Below, piece by piece: positions 16,525 to 25,892 of a DNA stretch of 64,000 nt (its first letter is position 1; every line of letters begins with the position of its first letter). Made by a program: the position numbers and the translations under genes. The notes beneath the pieces are model-generated. The model did no database searches and was not told the DNA's origin. It saw only the letters and a list, made by a program, of their open reading frames with translations. Origin of the DNA: Neisseria sicca (GTDB taxonomy: Bacteria > Pseudomonadota > Gammaproteobacteria > Burkholderiales > Neisseriaceae); the NCBI RefSeq assembly GCF_017753665.1, contig NZ_CP072524.1:1240001-1304000 (forward strand), written 5' to 3'.

Positions 16525-16602
16525 TGGAGGCGGGGGCGCGGATTTGAACCGGCCTGTATAAGGGTTGCACCCCTTATAGCATAAACACTCTGCCACCCCG
16601 CC
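16525..16602 (-). tRNA. Degenerate tRNA-Cys-like gene (GCA)
   Basis: Starts GGCGGGGTGGCAGAGTG and ends in encoded CCA with a perfect 7-bp acceptor stem, and aligns along its length with tRNA-Cys at 16613. The D-loop has lost the GG pair (AGTGTTTAT). The anticodon arm is extended (ATAAGG/CCTTAT around GGTGCAAC) and three bases longer than normal. The T-stem (GCCGG against CCGCG) has two mismatches. Either a decaying duplicate or an unusual tRNA; function doubtful. Confidence 0.55.
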
Positions 16603-16612
16603 ATAAAATGAG

Positions 16613-16686
16613 TGGAGGCGAGAGTCGGAATCGAACCGGCGTAGACGGATTTGCAATCCGCTGCATAACCACTTTGCTATCTCGCC
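16613..16686 (-). tRNA. tRNA-Cys (GCA)
   Basis: 74 nt with CCA; anticodon loop TTGCAAA, T-loop GGTTCGATTCC. Normal structure. Confidence 0.95.
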
Positions 16687-16713
16687 AAACAAACTACTAG
16701 GTAGTATTCAAAC

Positions 16714-16789
16714 TGGAGCGGGAAACGAGTCTCGAACTCGCGACCTCAACCTTGGCAAGGTTGCGCTCTACCAACTGAGCTATTCCCGC
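16714..16789 (-). tRNA. tRNA-Gly (GCC), copy 1
   Basis: GCGGGAATAGCTCAGTTGG start, anticodon loop TTGCCAA, encoded CCA, 76 nt; one of four identical tandem copies. Confidence 0.96.
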
Positions 16790-16811
16790 ATATCCAAATG
16801 TGCCTTAAGGA

Positions 16812-16887
16812 TGGAGCGGGAAACGAGTCTCGAACTCGCGACCTCAACCTTGGCAAGGTTGCGCTCTACCAACTGAGCTATTCCCGC
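16812..16887 (-). tRNA. tRNA-Gly (GCC), copy 2
   Basis: Identical to copy 1, 76 nt with CCA. Confidence 0.96.
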
Positions 16888-16913
16888 ATGGTACACATCT
16901 GAAAATTAAACTG

Positions 16914-16989
16914 TGGAGCGGGAAACGAGTCTCGAACTCGCGACCTCAACCTTGGCAAGGTTGCGCTCTACCAACTGAGCTATTCCCGC
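16914..16989 (-). tRNA. tRNA-Gly (GCC), copy 3
   Basis: Identical to copy 1, 76 nt with CCA. Confidence 0.96.
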
Positions 16990-17028
16990 ATCGGAGAAAC
17001 TGAAGGGCAACTTAAGACAGGATTCGCT

Positions 17029-17104
17029 TGGAGCGGGAAACGAGTCTCGAACTCGCGACCTCAACCTTGGCAAGGTTGCGCTCTACCAACTGAGCTATTC
17101 CCGC
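17029..17104 (-). tRNA. tRNA-Gly (GCC), copy 4
   Basis: Identical to copy 1; the first of the cluster to be transcribed, ~85 bp after pgsA. Confidence 0.96.
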
Positions 17105-17190
17105 CGAATGTCTGTTTCTTGCTGCTGTTTCTGAAGAAGACGCAATTATTATGGATTTAAAACTTGTCGTCAAGGGGTTTGTTTTATTTT

Positions 17191-17751
17191 TTATTTGATT
17201 TCCTGCCACGCCATTTTCAGATAATAGAACATTGACCAGAGGGTTAATACAGATGCGATAAACATCAATATGTTACCTGTCAGGTAAAAAATATTGTCAA
17301 ATTGATTGGAGGCTAAGAGCAATAAAAATATGGCAACCATTTGCGCGGCGGTTTTAAATTTGCCGATGGTGGCAACGGCAACGCTGCTGCGTCTGCCCAT
17401 TTGCGCCATCCATTCCCTCAAAGCGGAAATGGTGATTTCCCTGCCGATGATGATAATGGCGAAGATAACATAAGTACGACCAAGGCTGACCAGCAGCAAT
17501 AATGCGGTCGCTACCATCAATTTATCCGCAACGGGATCGAGGAATGCGCCGAAATCGGAGGTTTGCTTCCAAAGCCTTGCTAAAAATCCGTCAAACCAAT
17601 CGGTTACAGCGGCGAGTGCAAAGATGATAGCGGCGGTCCAATTGACGGTTTCCGGTGCAATCCACCCTTTTGGCAGGAAAAACAGCAACGTAAAGACCGG
17701 AATCAGCAAAACGCGCATCCAAGTCAGAAAAATCGGTATGTTCCAAGGCAT
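17191..17751 (-). CDS. pgsA: CDP-diacylglycerol-glycerol-3-phosphate 3-phosphatidyltransferase
   Basis: 186 residues, four to six membrane helices. The CDP-alcohol phosphotransferase motif D-G-x2-A-R-x8-G-x3-D-x3-D is visible as DWFDGFLARLWKQTSDFGAF followed by LDPVADK. It makes phosphatidylglycerol phosphate in the inner membrane. The four tRNA-Gly genes, Cys and Leu follow on the same strand, the common neisserial order. Confidence 0.94.
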   Translation of the reverse strand: MPWNIPIFLTWMRVLLIPVFTLLFFLPKGWIAPETVNWTAAIIFALAAVTDWFDGFLARLWKQTSDFGAFLDPVADKLMVATALLLLVSLGRTYVIFAIIIIGREITISALREWMAQMGRRSSVAVATIGKFKTAAQMVAIFLLLLASNQFDNIFYLTGNILMFIASVLTLWSMFYYLKMAWQEIK

Positions 17752-17852
17752 GATTTACCTTTGATGTGGTTATGATAGTTAATTTGCCTATTATAACGGA
17801 CTTGTCTGTCTGAAAGCATATGTTTTCACCATCTTTCAGACAGCAAAAGCCT

Positions 17853-18398
17853 TCAAGTCCGTTTGTTTTTTCGATAAACCCTGCATTGAGGCAGCCATTC
17901 TTTTTGGCACGGGTCGTCAATAAATGACTTTAAAACGCTTTGAAAAGTTTGATTTTGGGCGTTGTATATGTTGCCTTTTAGATAACACGACGCGTAATAA
18001 TGCGCCAATAAATCCGCCTGCTGCTCCATATTCAGCATACTGAAATGACAAATATCGGACAGCTTGGGATAGAGATAGGCACGACGGCGACGGTAGCCTC
18101 CGCTAACGAACAAAAACAATCCGCCCAACCAGGTTTTAAATCCTTGCTGGTACTGCCAAACATGAGTCAATTCATGAATCATCCATATTTGATGGGACTC
18201 GGAAGCAAGGGCGAAGTCGTCAGGGCAGTTATTACGCGGGAAATAGATGTTCCCATTGGGCGAAACGGCAACCTGTATGGTAGGCAGACAAGGAATGCCG
18301 CGATAGATTTTGACGCGGGCGTAATCAATGCTGTCGGCAAAAATCAGCTTTGCCATTTTGATTTCGTTGTCCGTTAGCCTGCGCCAGCGTTTGCTCAT
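17853..18398 (-). CDS. Zincin-like hypothetical protein (HELTH motif)
   Basis: 181 residues. MIHELTHVWQYQQG (about residues 73-86) contains HExxH followed by a downstream EQQAD acidic motif, the pattern of small zinc-peptidase-like proteins sometimes annotated as Vgr-related. No signal peptide is seen, so if active it is cytoplasmic or delivered by another route. Single gene; no secretion genes nearby. Function not known to me. Confidence 0.65.
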   Translation of the reverse strand: MSKRWRRLTDNEIKMAKLIFADSIDYARVKIYRGIPCLPTIQVAVSPNGNIYFPRNNCPDDFALASESHQIWMIHELTHVWQYQQGFKTWLGGLFLFVSGGYRRRRAYLYPKLSDICHFSMLNMEQQADLLAHYYASCYLKGNIYNAQNQTFQSVLKSFIDDPCQKEWLPQCRVYRKNKRT

Positions 18399-18510
18399 AT
18401 CTTGTCCTTGTTACTTTCATGAAGGCCGAGGTCGTCTGAAAACGGTTGTTCTGCCTTAACACTCATTCAGCTACGTTTACAAGCGATACTGCCATATCCC
18501 CTACCCGCTT

Positions 18511-18666
18511 TATAGTGGATTAACAAAAATCAGGACAAGGCGACGAAGCAGCAGACAGTACAGATAGTACGGAACCGATTCACTTGGTGCTTCAGCACCT
18601 TAGAGAATCGTTCTCTTTGAGCTAAGGCGAGGCGACGCCGTCCTGGTTTAAAGTTAATCCACTATA
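18511..18666. mobile_element. CREE/NEMIS, full-length form
   Basis: 156 bp from TATAGTGGATTAAC to TTAATCCACTATA, with the internal ACTTGGTGCTTCAGCACC and GAGAATCGTTCTC section that holds the IHF site in full-length Correia elements. Confidence 0.93.
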
Positions 18667-18700
18667 TTTGCGCCAACATCATCACAAACCTTACAGTATG

Positions 18701-18732
18701 AAGGTCGTCTGAAATTTTTCAGACGACCTTTT
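18701..18732. terminator. Inverted DUS pair after fixH
   Basis: AAGGTCGTCTGAAA and inverse with a 3-4-base loop, then TTTT; 37 bp beyond the fixH stop. Confidence 0.7.
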
Positions 18733-18768
18733 GAGCCTGTCAAACTATTGTCCTGAATCTTTCGGCTT

Positions 18769-19314
18769 CTAATTGGCGTTCTCAAACAATTTGTTCATAG
18801 GGGTCAGATTGATTGCATTGCCTTGACTGACTATCCATTTATCTTCCACCCGCCAAACACCCGAGGTATCTTCCACGCGCAGATACCAGTGGTTGGTCGG
18901 CGGCAGGGGTTTGAAAGTCGCTTCATACTCCATACGGCCGTTTTGGGCTTCCGCGCCGACGGGGTGTAGTTTGACGGTTTGGTCTTCCGATTTTTTAGTC
19001 GGGTGCATCAAAAGGAGATTCAAAGGCTGCTTGGGATCGAATTCCCCGCTGACAAACACTTTTGCCGCATCTTTATCCGGACTAATCAGCACTTGCACCT
19101 GCATATGCCGCTTCACCGCCTCTTCATCGCGGTGAAGCTGGATGTCGATGTGTTTGCCGTCTTTGTAATAGTCGTCTGTCACCAAATCGGTTGCATGCTC
19201 TTTTGCGACAAAGAACATGGAGACACTGGCAATCACGACAAAAATAGGACCCGCCATCAACACCCACGGCCAAATGTGTTTGTACCAAGGTTTGACTTGT
19301 TTTTGTTCGGACAC
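18769..19314 (-). CDS. fixH: FixH/CcoH-family protein, cbb3 oxidase assembly
   Basis: 181 residues from GTG 19314, four bases after the ccoG stop; the ribosome site GGAGAA lies in the end of ccoG. One N-terminal membrane helix (residues ~12-35, WPWVLMAGPIFVVIASVSMF) is followed by a periplasmic domain with the FixH pattern TDDYYKDGK. Works with CcoG in maturation of the cbb3 cytochrome oxidase; the exact step is unclear in the family. Confidence 0.85.
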   Translation of the reverse strand: MSEQKQVKPWYKHIWPWVLMAGPIFVVIASVSMFFVAKEHATDLVTDDYYKDGKHIDIQLHRDEEAVKRHMQVQVLISPDKDAAKVFVSGEFDPKQPLNLLLMHPTKKSEDQTVKLHPVGAEAQNGRMEYEATFKPLPPTNHWYLRVEDTSGVWRVEDKWIVSQGNAINLTPMNKLFENAN

Positions 19315-19317
19315 GTT

Positions 19318-20829
19318 TTATTCTCCGATAAAGGTTGCTTCTTCTTCCAAGATAGTGGGTTTGCCATCTGCTTTGCCGGTTTCGCGATAAGTGAAGGTAA
19401 ACTCAATCGGATGGCTGCCCTTGTCGGCGTATTCGGGAATGGTGGAAACTTGGACAGGGATGGTCAACGTTTGGCGCGGTGCGATTTTCACGCCGCCTTC
19501 CGGCAGTCCGGTCAGGGCAATTTCTTCAAAGCCTTTGACTGTCGCAGTCATCACTTGTTCGTTTTCACTATTGTTGATAATGCGCAGGTTATATGCGTTT
19601 TCCAGCCAACCTTTGCTGTTTTCGCGCACCATCACGCCGCGGTCTTTCAAAATATCGACTTCGACCATTTTACGGGTGGAAAGTCCGACTAAGAAAGCGA
19701 TAATAACCACCAGCAAAACAGCGCCGTATCCCGCCACACGCGGACGTTTCAAGCGTTTTTTGATGTCGCTTTCAGGATATTCGTGTTCCAACGCACCTTC
19801 GGTCGTATAGCGTATCAGGCCGCGCGGATAACCCATTTTGTCCATAATTTCGTCGCAGGCATCAATACACGCCGCACAGCCGATACATTGATACTGCAAA
19901 CCGTCGCGGATATCGATACCGACGGGACAGACCTGTACGCACATGGTGCAGTTGATGCAGTCGCCCAATCCGCTGTCTTCTTTGTTGGCGGTTTTCTTGC
20001 GCGCGCCGCGCGGTTCGCCGCGTTCGGTATCGTAAGAAATAATCAGCGTGTCTTTGTCGAACATCGCGCTTTGGAAGCGTGCATACGGACACATATGCAG
20101 GCACACTTTCTCGCGCATAACGTGGGCAAAGAAGAAGGTCATGAAGCCGTAAAACGCTGCGGCAAACATCGCGCCGCCGCCCGCCGCTCCGGCAAACAAG
20201 TCGGGAACGAACTGGCGGATCGGGACAAACCAGCCCGCAAAGGTAATGCCTGTCCATGCGCAGACAAGGAAAATCAGCAGGGCTTTAGTTGCTTTGATGC
20301 GGATTTTAGTGAAATTCCACGGCGATTTTTCCAGCTTCAGGCGTTTGTTGCGGTCGCCTTCGACCAAGTTGTCGATCCATAGCATGATTTCGGTGTAAAC
20401 CGTCTGCGGGCAGGAATAGCCGCACCACAAGCGTCCGGCAATAGTCGTCCACCAAAACAGCCCGAAGGCGCAAATCATCAGCAGCAGGGCAAGGTAAATC
20501 AAGTCGCCCATACCCAACGACAGCCCGAAAATGAAGAAATGCCGGTCCGGAATATTGAAGAGTACCGCCTGACGGTCGCTCCAGTTGAACCACGGAATCA
20601 CATAAAACACAAACTGCGTCGCCAATACGGCGGCTATACGCAATTTGGCGAACCGCCCTTCCGCTTTTTTCGGATGGATGCGTTCGCCTTCGGGATGGAT
20701 TTGGATGACGCTGGATTTGGGTTTTGAGGGTTTGGGCGGAGCGGTTTTTGCCGGTTTCTCGGACTGCTCTTTCGAGGCAGCGTTTTTTTCTTCTGACACA
20801 GCGTTTTCGGCTTGGTTTTCTGTTGACAT
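19318..20829 (-). CDS. ccoG: Cytochrome c oxidase accessory protein CcoG (FixG/RdxA)
   Basis: 503 residues. An Ala/Lys/Pro-rich cytoplasmic N-terminus (1-50) is followed by membrane helices and the GYSCPQTVYTE motif. Two 4Fe-4S motifs follow (CINCTMCVQVCPVG and CIGCAACIDACD), then another helix and an Ig-like FixG C-terminal domain. CcoG reduces copper for insertion into cbb3-type oxidase. It forms an operon with fixH. The oxidase genes ccoNOP are outside the window. An FNR-like TTGAG-N4-ACCAA lies at 20932-20945 but at an unusual distance from the best -10. Confidence 0.92.
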   Translation of the reverse strand: MSTENQAENAVSEEKNAASKEQSEKPAKTAPPKPSKPKSSVIQIHPEGERIHPKKAEGRFAKLRIAAVLATQFVFYVIPWFNWSDRQAVLFNIPDRHFFIFGLSLGMGDLIYLALLLMICAFGLFWWTTIAGRLWCGYSCPQTVYTEIMLWIDNLVEGDRNKRLKLEKSPWNFTKIRIKATKALLIFLVCAWTGITFAGWFVPIRQFVPDLFAGAAGGGAMFAAAFYGFMTFFFAHVMREKVCLHMCPYARFQSAMFDKDTLIISYDTERGEPRGARKKTANKEDSGLGDCINCTMCVQVCPVGIDIRDGLQYQCIGCAACIDACDEIMDKMGYPRGLIRYTTEGALEHEYPESDIKKRLKRPRVAGYGAVLLVVIIAFLVGLSTRKMVEVDILKDRGVMVRENSKGWLENAYNLRIINNSENEQVMTATVKGFEEIALTGLPEGGVKIAPRQTLTIPVQVSTIPEYADKGSHPIEFTFTYRETGKADGKPTILEEEATFIGE

Positions 20830-21226
20830 TTTTCAGTGTTCCTTCGTGTGTTTGCGCGCAGGTCTTTTATTCTGATTACTGGTTTGATTGGTTTTTCAGA
20901 CGACCTTTTATATGCGTCGGAATCATATCATTTGAGCTTGACCAAAGCAAAAAGCCCTACTTGGCTTTTATATGCCACCCGTTTTGATTTTTCCGTTGCC
21001 CAAGTCTGAAATCGGCGATATTCAAGCAGTTGCATATAACCGATGACGCTATGCTTATAGCGAATCGCTATATCTCCGATAAAAATTTATAAACTGCTGT
21101 TTCAAAACGGAATAACAGTTAATCTCATCTACTTTGCTTGTTTCAGACGACCCCTTATGCGGACAATTTTTAAAACAGGACAAAGCGAAGCCAGCGCCGT
21201 ACTGATTCAAAGTGTTCCCAACAATA
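20830..21226. other. Intergenic region between ccoG and tkt
   Basis: Holds the ccoG leader, two single DUS (about 20896-20907 and 21143-21154) and a decayed CREE-like piece at 21177-21212 (CAGGACAAAGCGAAGCC ... GCCGTACTG). No gene seen. Confidence 0.5.
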
Positions 21227-21333
21227 TATAGTGGATTAAATTTAAATCAGGACAAGGCGACGAAGCCGCAGACAGTACAGATAGTACGGCAAGGCGAGGC
21301 AACGCCGTACTGGTTTAAAGTTAATCCACTATA
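21227..21333. mobile_element. CREE/NEMIS, short form, upstream of tkt
   Basis: 107 bp, TATAGTGGATTAAATTT to TTAATCCACTATA. It lies 115 bp before the tkt start and could contribute promoter sequences, as known for Correia elements. Confidence 0.92.
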
Positions 21334-21447
21334 CAGAAAGGTCGTCTGAAAGCCGCCCATATCCTTGAAAGCCTGCCCGAATCGGGCGATAATCAACGGG
21401 ATTTTCTTTACCGTTTCAAACCAATACAACAGCAAGGAAGGTACAAA

Positions 21448-23427
21448 ATGTCTCAACTGGCAAACGCAATCCGTTTCCTCTCGGCTGATGCCGTTCAAAA
21501 AGCAAATTCCGGCCACCCTGGTGCGCCCATGGGTATGGCGGAAATGGCGGAAGTATTGTGGACGAAATTCCTGCACCACAACCCCGCCAACCCCAAATTC
21601 TACAACCGCGACCGCTTCATCCTCTCCAACGGCCACGCGTCCATGCTGTTGTACAGCCTGCTGCACCTGACCGGCTACAACCTGAGCATTGAAGACTTGA
21701 AAAACTTCCGCCAACTGCACAGCAAAACCCCCGGCCACCCCGAATACGGCTACACCGACGGAGTGGAAACCACTACCGGCCCGTTGGGACAAGGTATTGC
21801 CAACGCAGTAGGTATGGCATTGGCCGAAAAAATCCTTGCCGCCGAATTTAATAAAGACGGTTTGAACATCGTCGATCACTACACCTACGTCTTCATGGGC
21901 GACGGCTGTCTGATGGAAGGCGTATCGCACGAAGCCTGTTCGCTCGCCGGCACTTTGGGCTTGGGCAAACTGATTGTTTTATATGATGACAACAATATTT
22001 CCATCGACGGCAAAGTGGACGGCTGGTTTACCGAAAACATCCCGCAACGCTTTGAAAGCTACGGCTGGCACGTCGTTCCCAACGTAAATGGTCATGACAC
22101 CGCCGCCATTCAAGCCGCCATCGAAGCCGCCCGTGCCGAAACCGGCAAACCGTCCCTCATCTGCTGCAAAACCTTAATCGGGAAAGGCAGCGCCAATAAA
22201 GAAGGCAGCCACAAAACCCACGGCGCACCTTTGGGCGCGGACGAAATCGAAGCCACGCGCAAACATTTGGGCTGGGCTTACCCCGCCTTTGAAATCCCGC
22301 AAGAAATCTATGCCGCATGGGATGCAAAAGAAAAAGGTGCGAAGCTTGAAGCGGAATGGAACGAGCTGTTCGCGCAATACCAAGCCAAATATCCTGCCGA
22401 AGCCGCAGAATTCGTGCGCCGCATGGATAAAAAACTGCCGGACAATTTCGATGCATACGTTCAAGCCGCATTGAAAGAAGTGTGCGCCAAAGCCGAAACC
22501 ATCGCCACCCGCAAAGCCAGCCAAAACAGCATCGAAATCCTCGCCAAAGCGCTGCCCGAACTGGTAGGCGGTTCTGCCGACCTGACCCCGTCCAACCTGA
22601 CCGACTGGTCAAACAGCGTCTCCGTTACCCGCGAAAAAGGCGGCAATTACATCCACTACGGCGTGCGTGAGTTCGGCATGGGTGCCATCATGAACGGTCT
22701 TGCCCTGCACGGCGGCGTGAAACCGTTCGGCGCGACTTTTCTGATGTTCAGCGAATACGAACGCAACGCCTTGCGCATGGCGGCACTGATGAAAATCAAC
22801 CCCGTCTTCGTCTTCACCCACGATTCCATCGGCCTCGGCGAAGACGGCCCGACCCACCAACCCATCGAGCAAACCGCCACCCTGCGCCTGATTCCGAACA
22901 TGGACGTATGGCGTCCGTGCGACACCGCCGAATCCTTGGTCGCATGGGCGGAAGCGGCAAAAGCCAAATACCATCCGTCCTGCCTGATTTTCAGCCGCCA
23001 AAACCTGAAATTCCAAGCGCGCAGCGAACAACAACTGAACGACATCAAACGCGGCGGCTACGTCATCAGCGAAGCCCAAGGCAACGCCCAAGCCGTCATC
23101 ATTGCCACCGGTTCCGAAGTCGAGCTGGCTTTAGAAGCGCAAAAAGCCCTCGCCGCGCAAAACATCGCCGTACGCGTCGTTTCCATGCCGTCCACCAACG
23201 TATTCGACCGCCAAGACGCCGCCTATAAAGCCGCAGTCCTGCCCGAAGGTCTGCCGCGCGTTGCCGTAGAAGCCGGACACGCCGACGGCTGGTACAAATA
23301 CGTCGGACTGAACGGCGCAGTCGTCGGTCTCAACCGCTTCGGCGAATCCGCCCCTGCCGAACTGCTGTTCAAAGAATTCGGCTTTACAGTGGAAAATGTG
23401 GTGGATACTGTGAAATCAGTTCTGTAA
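21448..23427 (+). CDS. tkt: Transketolase
   Basis: 659 residues, full length. GHPGAPMGMAEMAEVLW near the start, the thiamine-diphosphate motif GDGCLMEGVSHEA ... DDNNIS, and the central FLMFSEYERNALR are diagnostic. Moves two-carbon units between sugar phosphates in the pentose phosphate pathway, cytoplasmic. The ribosome site AAGGTACAAA is just upstream. DUS terminator follows. Confidence 0.96.
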   Translation: MSQLANAIRFLSADAVQKANSGHPGAPMGMAEMAEVLWTKFLHHNPANPKFYNRDRFILSNGHASMLLYSLLHLTGYNLSIEDLKNFRQLHSKTPGHPEYGYTDGVETTTGPLGQGIANAVGMALAEKILAAEFNKDGLNIVDHYTYVFMGDGCLMEGVSHEACSLAGTLGLGKLIVLYDDNNISIDGKVDGWFTENIPQRFESYGWHVVPNVNGHDTAAIQAAIEAARAETGKPSLICCKTLIGKGSANKEGSHKTHGAPLGADEIEATRKHLGWAYPAFEIPQEIYAAWDAKEKGAKLEAEWNELFAQYQAKYPAEAAEFVRRMDKKLPDNFDAYVQAALKEVCAKAETIATRKASQNSIEILAKALPELVGGSADLTPSNLTDWSNSVSVTREKGGNYIHYGVREFGMGAIMNGLALHGGVKPFGATFLMFSEYERNALRMAALMKINPVFVFTHDSIGLGEDGPTHQPIEQTATLRLIPNMDVWRPCDTAESLVAWAEAAKAKYHPSCLIFSRQNLKFQARSEQQLNDIKRGGYVISEAQGNAQAVIIATGSEVELALEAQKALAAQNIAVRVVSMPSTNVFDRQDAAYKAAVLPEGLPRVAVEAGHADGWYKYVGLNGAVVGLNRFGESAPAELLFKEFGFTVENVVDTVKSVL

Positions 23428-23444
23428 ACGGCTGCCATCGCATC

Positions 23445-23490
23445 AAAGGTCGTCTGAAAACGGAAGATAAGGTTTTCAGACGACCTTTTT
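23445..23490. terminator. Inverted DUS pair after tkt
   Basis: AAAGGTCGTCTGAAAAC and inverse, loop about 11 bases, then TTTTT. Confidence 0.7.
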
Positions 23491-23717
23491 CCTTTAAAGC
23501 CGCCCAAACCGGTTTAACAGAAATCCAACCCATACAGTGGCGCAACCCTTCCTACGCCAACGAAGTTGCATAGAAACGCCGAATAAAGCAGCATCTGAAG
23601 CCCCTCCTATTCCTGATAATCTTTTGCCATATCTTGAAAGCCGCACCGCTAAACCGTAAAATTACACCTTACTAAATTTGATATAAATTTACATCTAACC
23701 CATCTTACCCGCCAATT

Positions 23718-25730
23718 ATGATGACTCGCCTTGCTACCTATCGGAAAACCCTCCTCATCTGCCTGATTTTATGGGCATCCATCGTCGCTGTTTTCTCCGT
23801 CGAACGTTTCTTCATGCTGTACCATTTCGTTTCAGACGACATCCGCAGCCGTTACGCGGGCGATTTGGCGGCTTTGTTTGTCAAAGGGCTGCTGTTCGAC
23901 ATCAAAATCGCCTCCGTTGCCGCCGCCTTCCCCTTCCTGATCGGGCTGTTCGGACTGATTACGCAGAAAACCGCCGCCTTTACCCTACGCCTCCTGCCTA
24001 CCGTCGCAACCGTCCTTTTCCTGACCGCCTTTGCCGCCGCGCTGGGTAACTGGTTCTATTACAGCGTTTACGACCGTCAATTTGACGTCTTTGTCTTCGG
24101 TCTAGCGGACGAAGACACCCGCGCCGTCCTGAAAACCGTCTGGTCGGACTATCCCGTCATCCCCTGTCTTGCCGCCTTGATTGCCGCAGCTTTCGTTTTC
24201 GGCAAAATATTCAGCCTCATCCGCCGCCGTACCCACTTTCAGACGACCTCATGGGGAAAAACCGCTTGGATTGCCGCCATCCTCTTACCCGTCCTCGCGC
24301 TTGCCGCAGGCATACGCGGCTCGTTCGGCAAATTCCCCCTGCGTCAGACCGCCATGCAGATTTCTGCCGCACCGCAAATCAACAAACTCGTTCCCAACGC
24401 CCTGACCTCCCTAAGCTGGGCAGTCAACGAATACCGCAACAGCAACGACTTCCACCCCGTCTCCGATGAAGACGGCAGCCGGCTCATCAGCACCCTGCTC
24501 GATAAAAAAACAAACGCCGACTTGACGCAGCTCTTTGCCCAAACCGCCGCAAACGCCGCCGTCGAAAAACACCGTCCCAACGTCGTTCTCACTGTCATGG
24601 AAAGCATGAGCGCGCATCTCTTGAACATGGACAATCCCGAACGGGACCTCTTGGGCGAACTCGGCAAACACTGGCAGCAAGACTGGGTGTACCGCAAATT
24701 CGTTTCCGAGGGAGACGGCACCAGCGACACCCTGCACCGCTTCTTCGTCCGCAGTCCGCGTCTCAACCTCAGCCAATCCCTTGCTAAAAACAAAACCTTC
24801 CCCGGCAATATGTTCAAACCCTATCTCGATGCCGGCTACCGCGTCGTCTATATTACGGCGGGCAACGGCGGCTGGCGCGATTTCGACACCTTCCTGCGGC
24901 ACTTGGGCGTCAACGAAATCATCGATGAAAACACCCTCAAAACCCGCTATCCCGAAGCAAAATCCGAAACATGGGGCGTACCCGACGAATTCATGTTCCG
25001 TTATGCCGAAGAAGAACTCGCGCGCGCCGAAAAAAGCGGCACGCCCGTATTCATCATGATGATGTCCGTGACCAACCATCCGCCCTACCACCTGCCCGCA
25101 CCGCATCAGGTCAAAAACTTCCGCTTGGACGAACAAGAGCAAAAACGCCTTGCCAACCTCGCCTCAGGCAAAGAGCTGAATGAAATTTTCAACACCTTCC
25201 GATACAGCAACGACCAACTCGGACGCTTTATCGGCAAAGTGAAAACCATCGCGCCCGACACCATTATCGCCGCCACCGGCGACCACAATATGCGCGCCAT
25301 CGGCTATCCCGAATCCGCCGATGTCGCACTCGGTCACAGCGTCCCCTTCTATCTGTACGTTCCGCAAGCCTACCGCGGCAGCACCGAATATCATCCCGAA
25401 CGCGCAGGTTCGCACAAAGACATCCTGCCGACCCTCTACAACTTAAGCCTGTCCAAATCGAGCTACTACCAAACCGGCTGCAACCTCACCGCCCCGCAAC
25501 CCGATTCCGCATGGTGCGGCTACGGCTACAACCCCGAAGTCATCATCACCGAACGCGGCTTCTATCACCAACACAGCAAAGCATTCCACAAATGGGACAA
25601 CCAAAACATCCAAACCGCTGAAAGCCGCCCAAGCACGCCGGACGGCGAAGACCAAGCCATTATCCGCCGCGCCTCAGCATATACACCGTTTCTTGAATGG
25701 CAGATAAACCGGATTGTCAGCACCCAATAA
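23718..25730 (+). CDS. LTA synthase-family sulfatase (phosphoglycerol transferase type)
   Basis: 670 residues. Five N-terminal membrane helices (to about residue 180) precede a large periplasmic sulfatase-fold domain. Likely metal and catalytic points are VLTVMES, the GDGTSDT Thr nucleophile, VTNHPPYHLP and ATGDHNMR, as in LtaS/OpgB-like enzymes that transfer phosphoglycerol. Neisseria lacks lipoteichoic acid, so the acceptor may be a periplasmic glycan or lipid; that is inference. A DUS in frame encodes HFQTTS near residue 175. ATG 23721 is an alternative start. Confidence 0.8.
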   Translation: MMTRLATYRKTLLICLILWASIVAVFSVERFFMLYHFVSDDIRSRYAGDLAALFVKGLLFDIKIASVAAAFPFLIGLFGLITQKTAAFTLRLLPTVATVLFLTAFAAALGNWFYYSVYDRQFDVFVFGLADEDTRAVLKTVWSDYPVIPCLAALIAAAFVFGKIFSLIRRRTHFQTTSWGKTAWIAAILLPVLALAAGIRGSFGKFPLRQTAMQISAAPQINKLVPNALTSLSWAVNEYRNSNDFHPVSDEDGSRLISTLLDKKTNADLTQLFAQTAANAAVEKHRPNVVLTVMESMSAHLLNMDNPERDLLGELGKHWQQDWVYRKFVSEGDGTSDTLHRFFVRSPRLNLSQSLAKNKTFPGNMFKPYLDAGYRVVYITAGNGGWRDFDTFLRHLGVNEIIDENTLKTRYPEAKSETWGVPDEFMFRYAEEELARAEKSGTPVFIMMMSVTNHPPYHLPAPHQVKNFRLDEQEQKRLANLASGKELNEIFNTFRYSNDQLGRFIGKVKTIAPDTIIAATGDHNMRAIGYPESADVALGHSVPFYLYVPQAYRGSTEYHPERAGSHKDILPTLYNLSLSKSSYYQTGCNLTAPQPDSAWCGYGYNPEVIITERGFYHQHSKAFHKWDNQNIQTAESRPSTPDGEDQAIIRRASAYTPFLEWQINRIVSTQ

Positions 25731-25747
25731 ATCTGTTTATAAACATC

Positions 25748-25781
25748 AAAGGTCGTCTGAAAAGTTTCAGACGACCTTTTT
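25748..25781. terminator. Inverted DUS pair after the sulfatase gene
   Basis: AAAGGTCGTCTGAAA and inverse with a 4-base loop, then TTTTT. Confidence 0.7.
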
Positions 25782-25892
25782 ATACCCATATAAACCGCCT
25801 TTGCTATAACGGTATTTACTTCACTTACCAAACTTGCCCACAAAACATTTTAAACCTACAATGCCGCTGTTTATCACATCTCCGAGCCCATC

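Noticed and set aside
20932..20945. FNR box controlling ccoG
   Set aside because: TTGAG-N4-ACCAA matches 8 of 10 bases, but the gap of 19 to the best TATAAA is wrong for the -41.5 position; noted only in the region entry.
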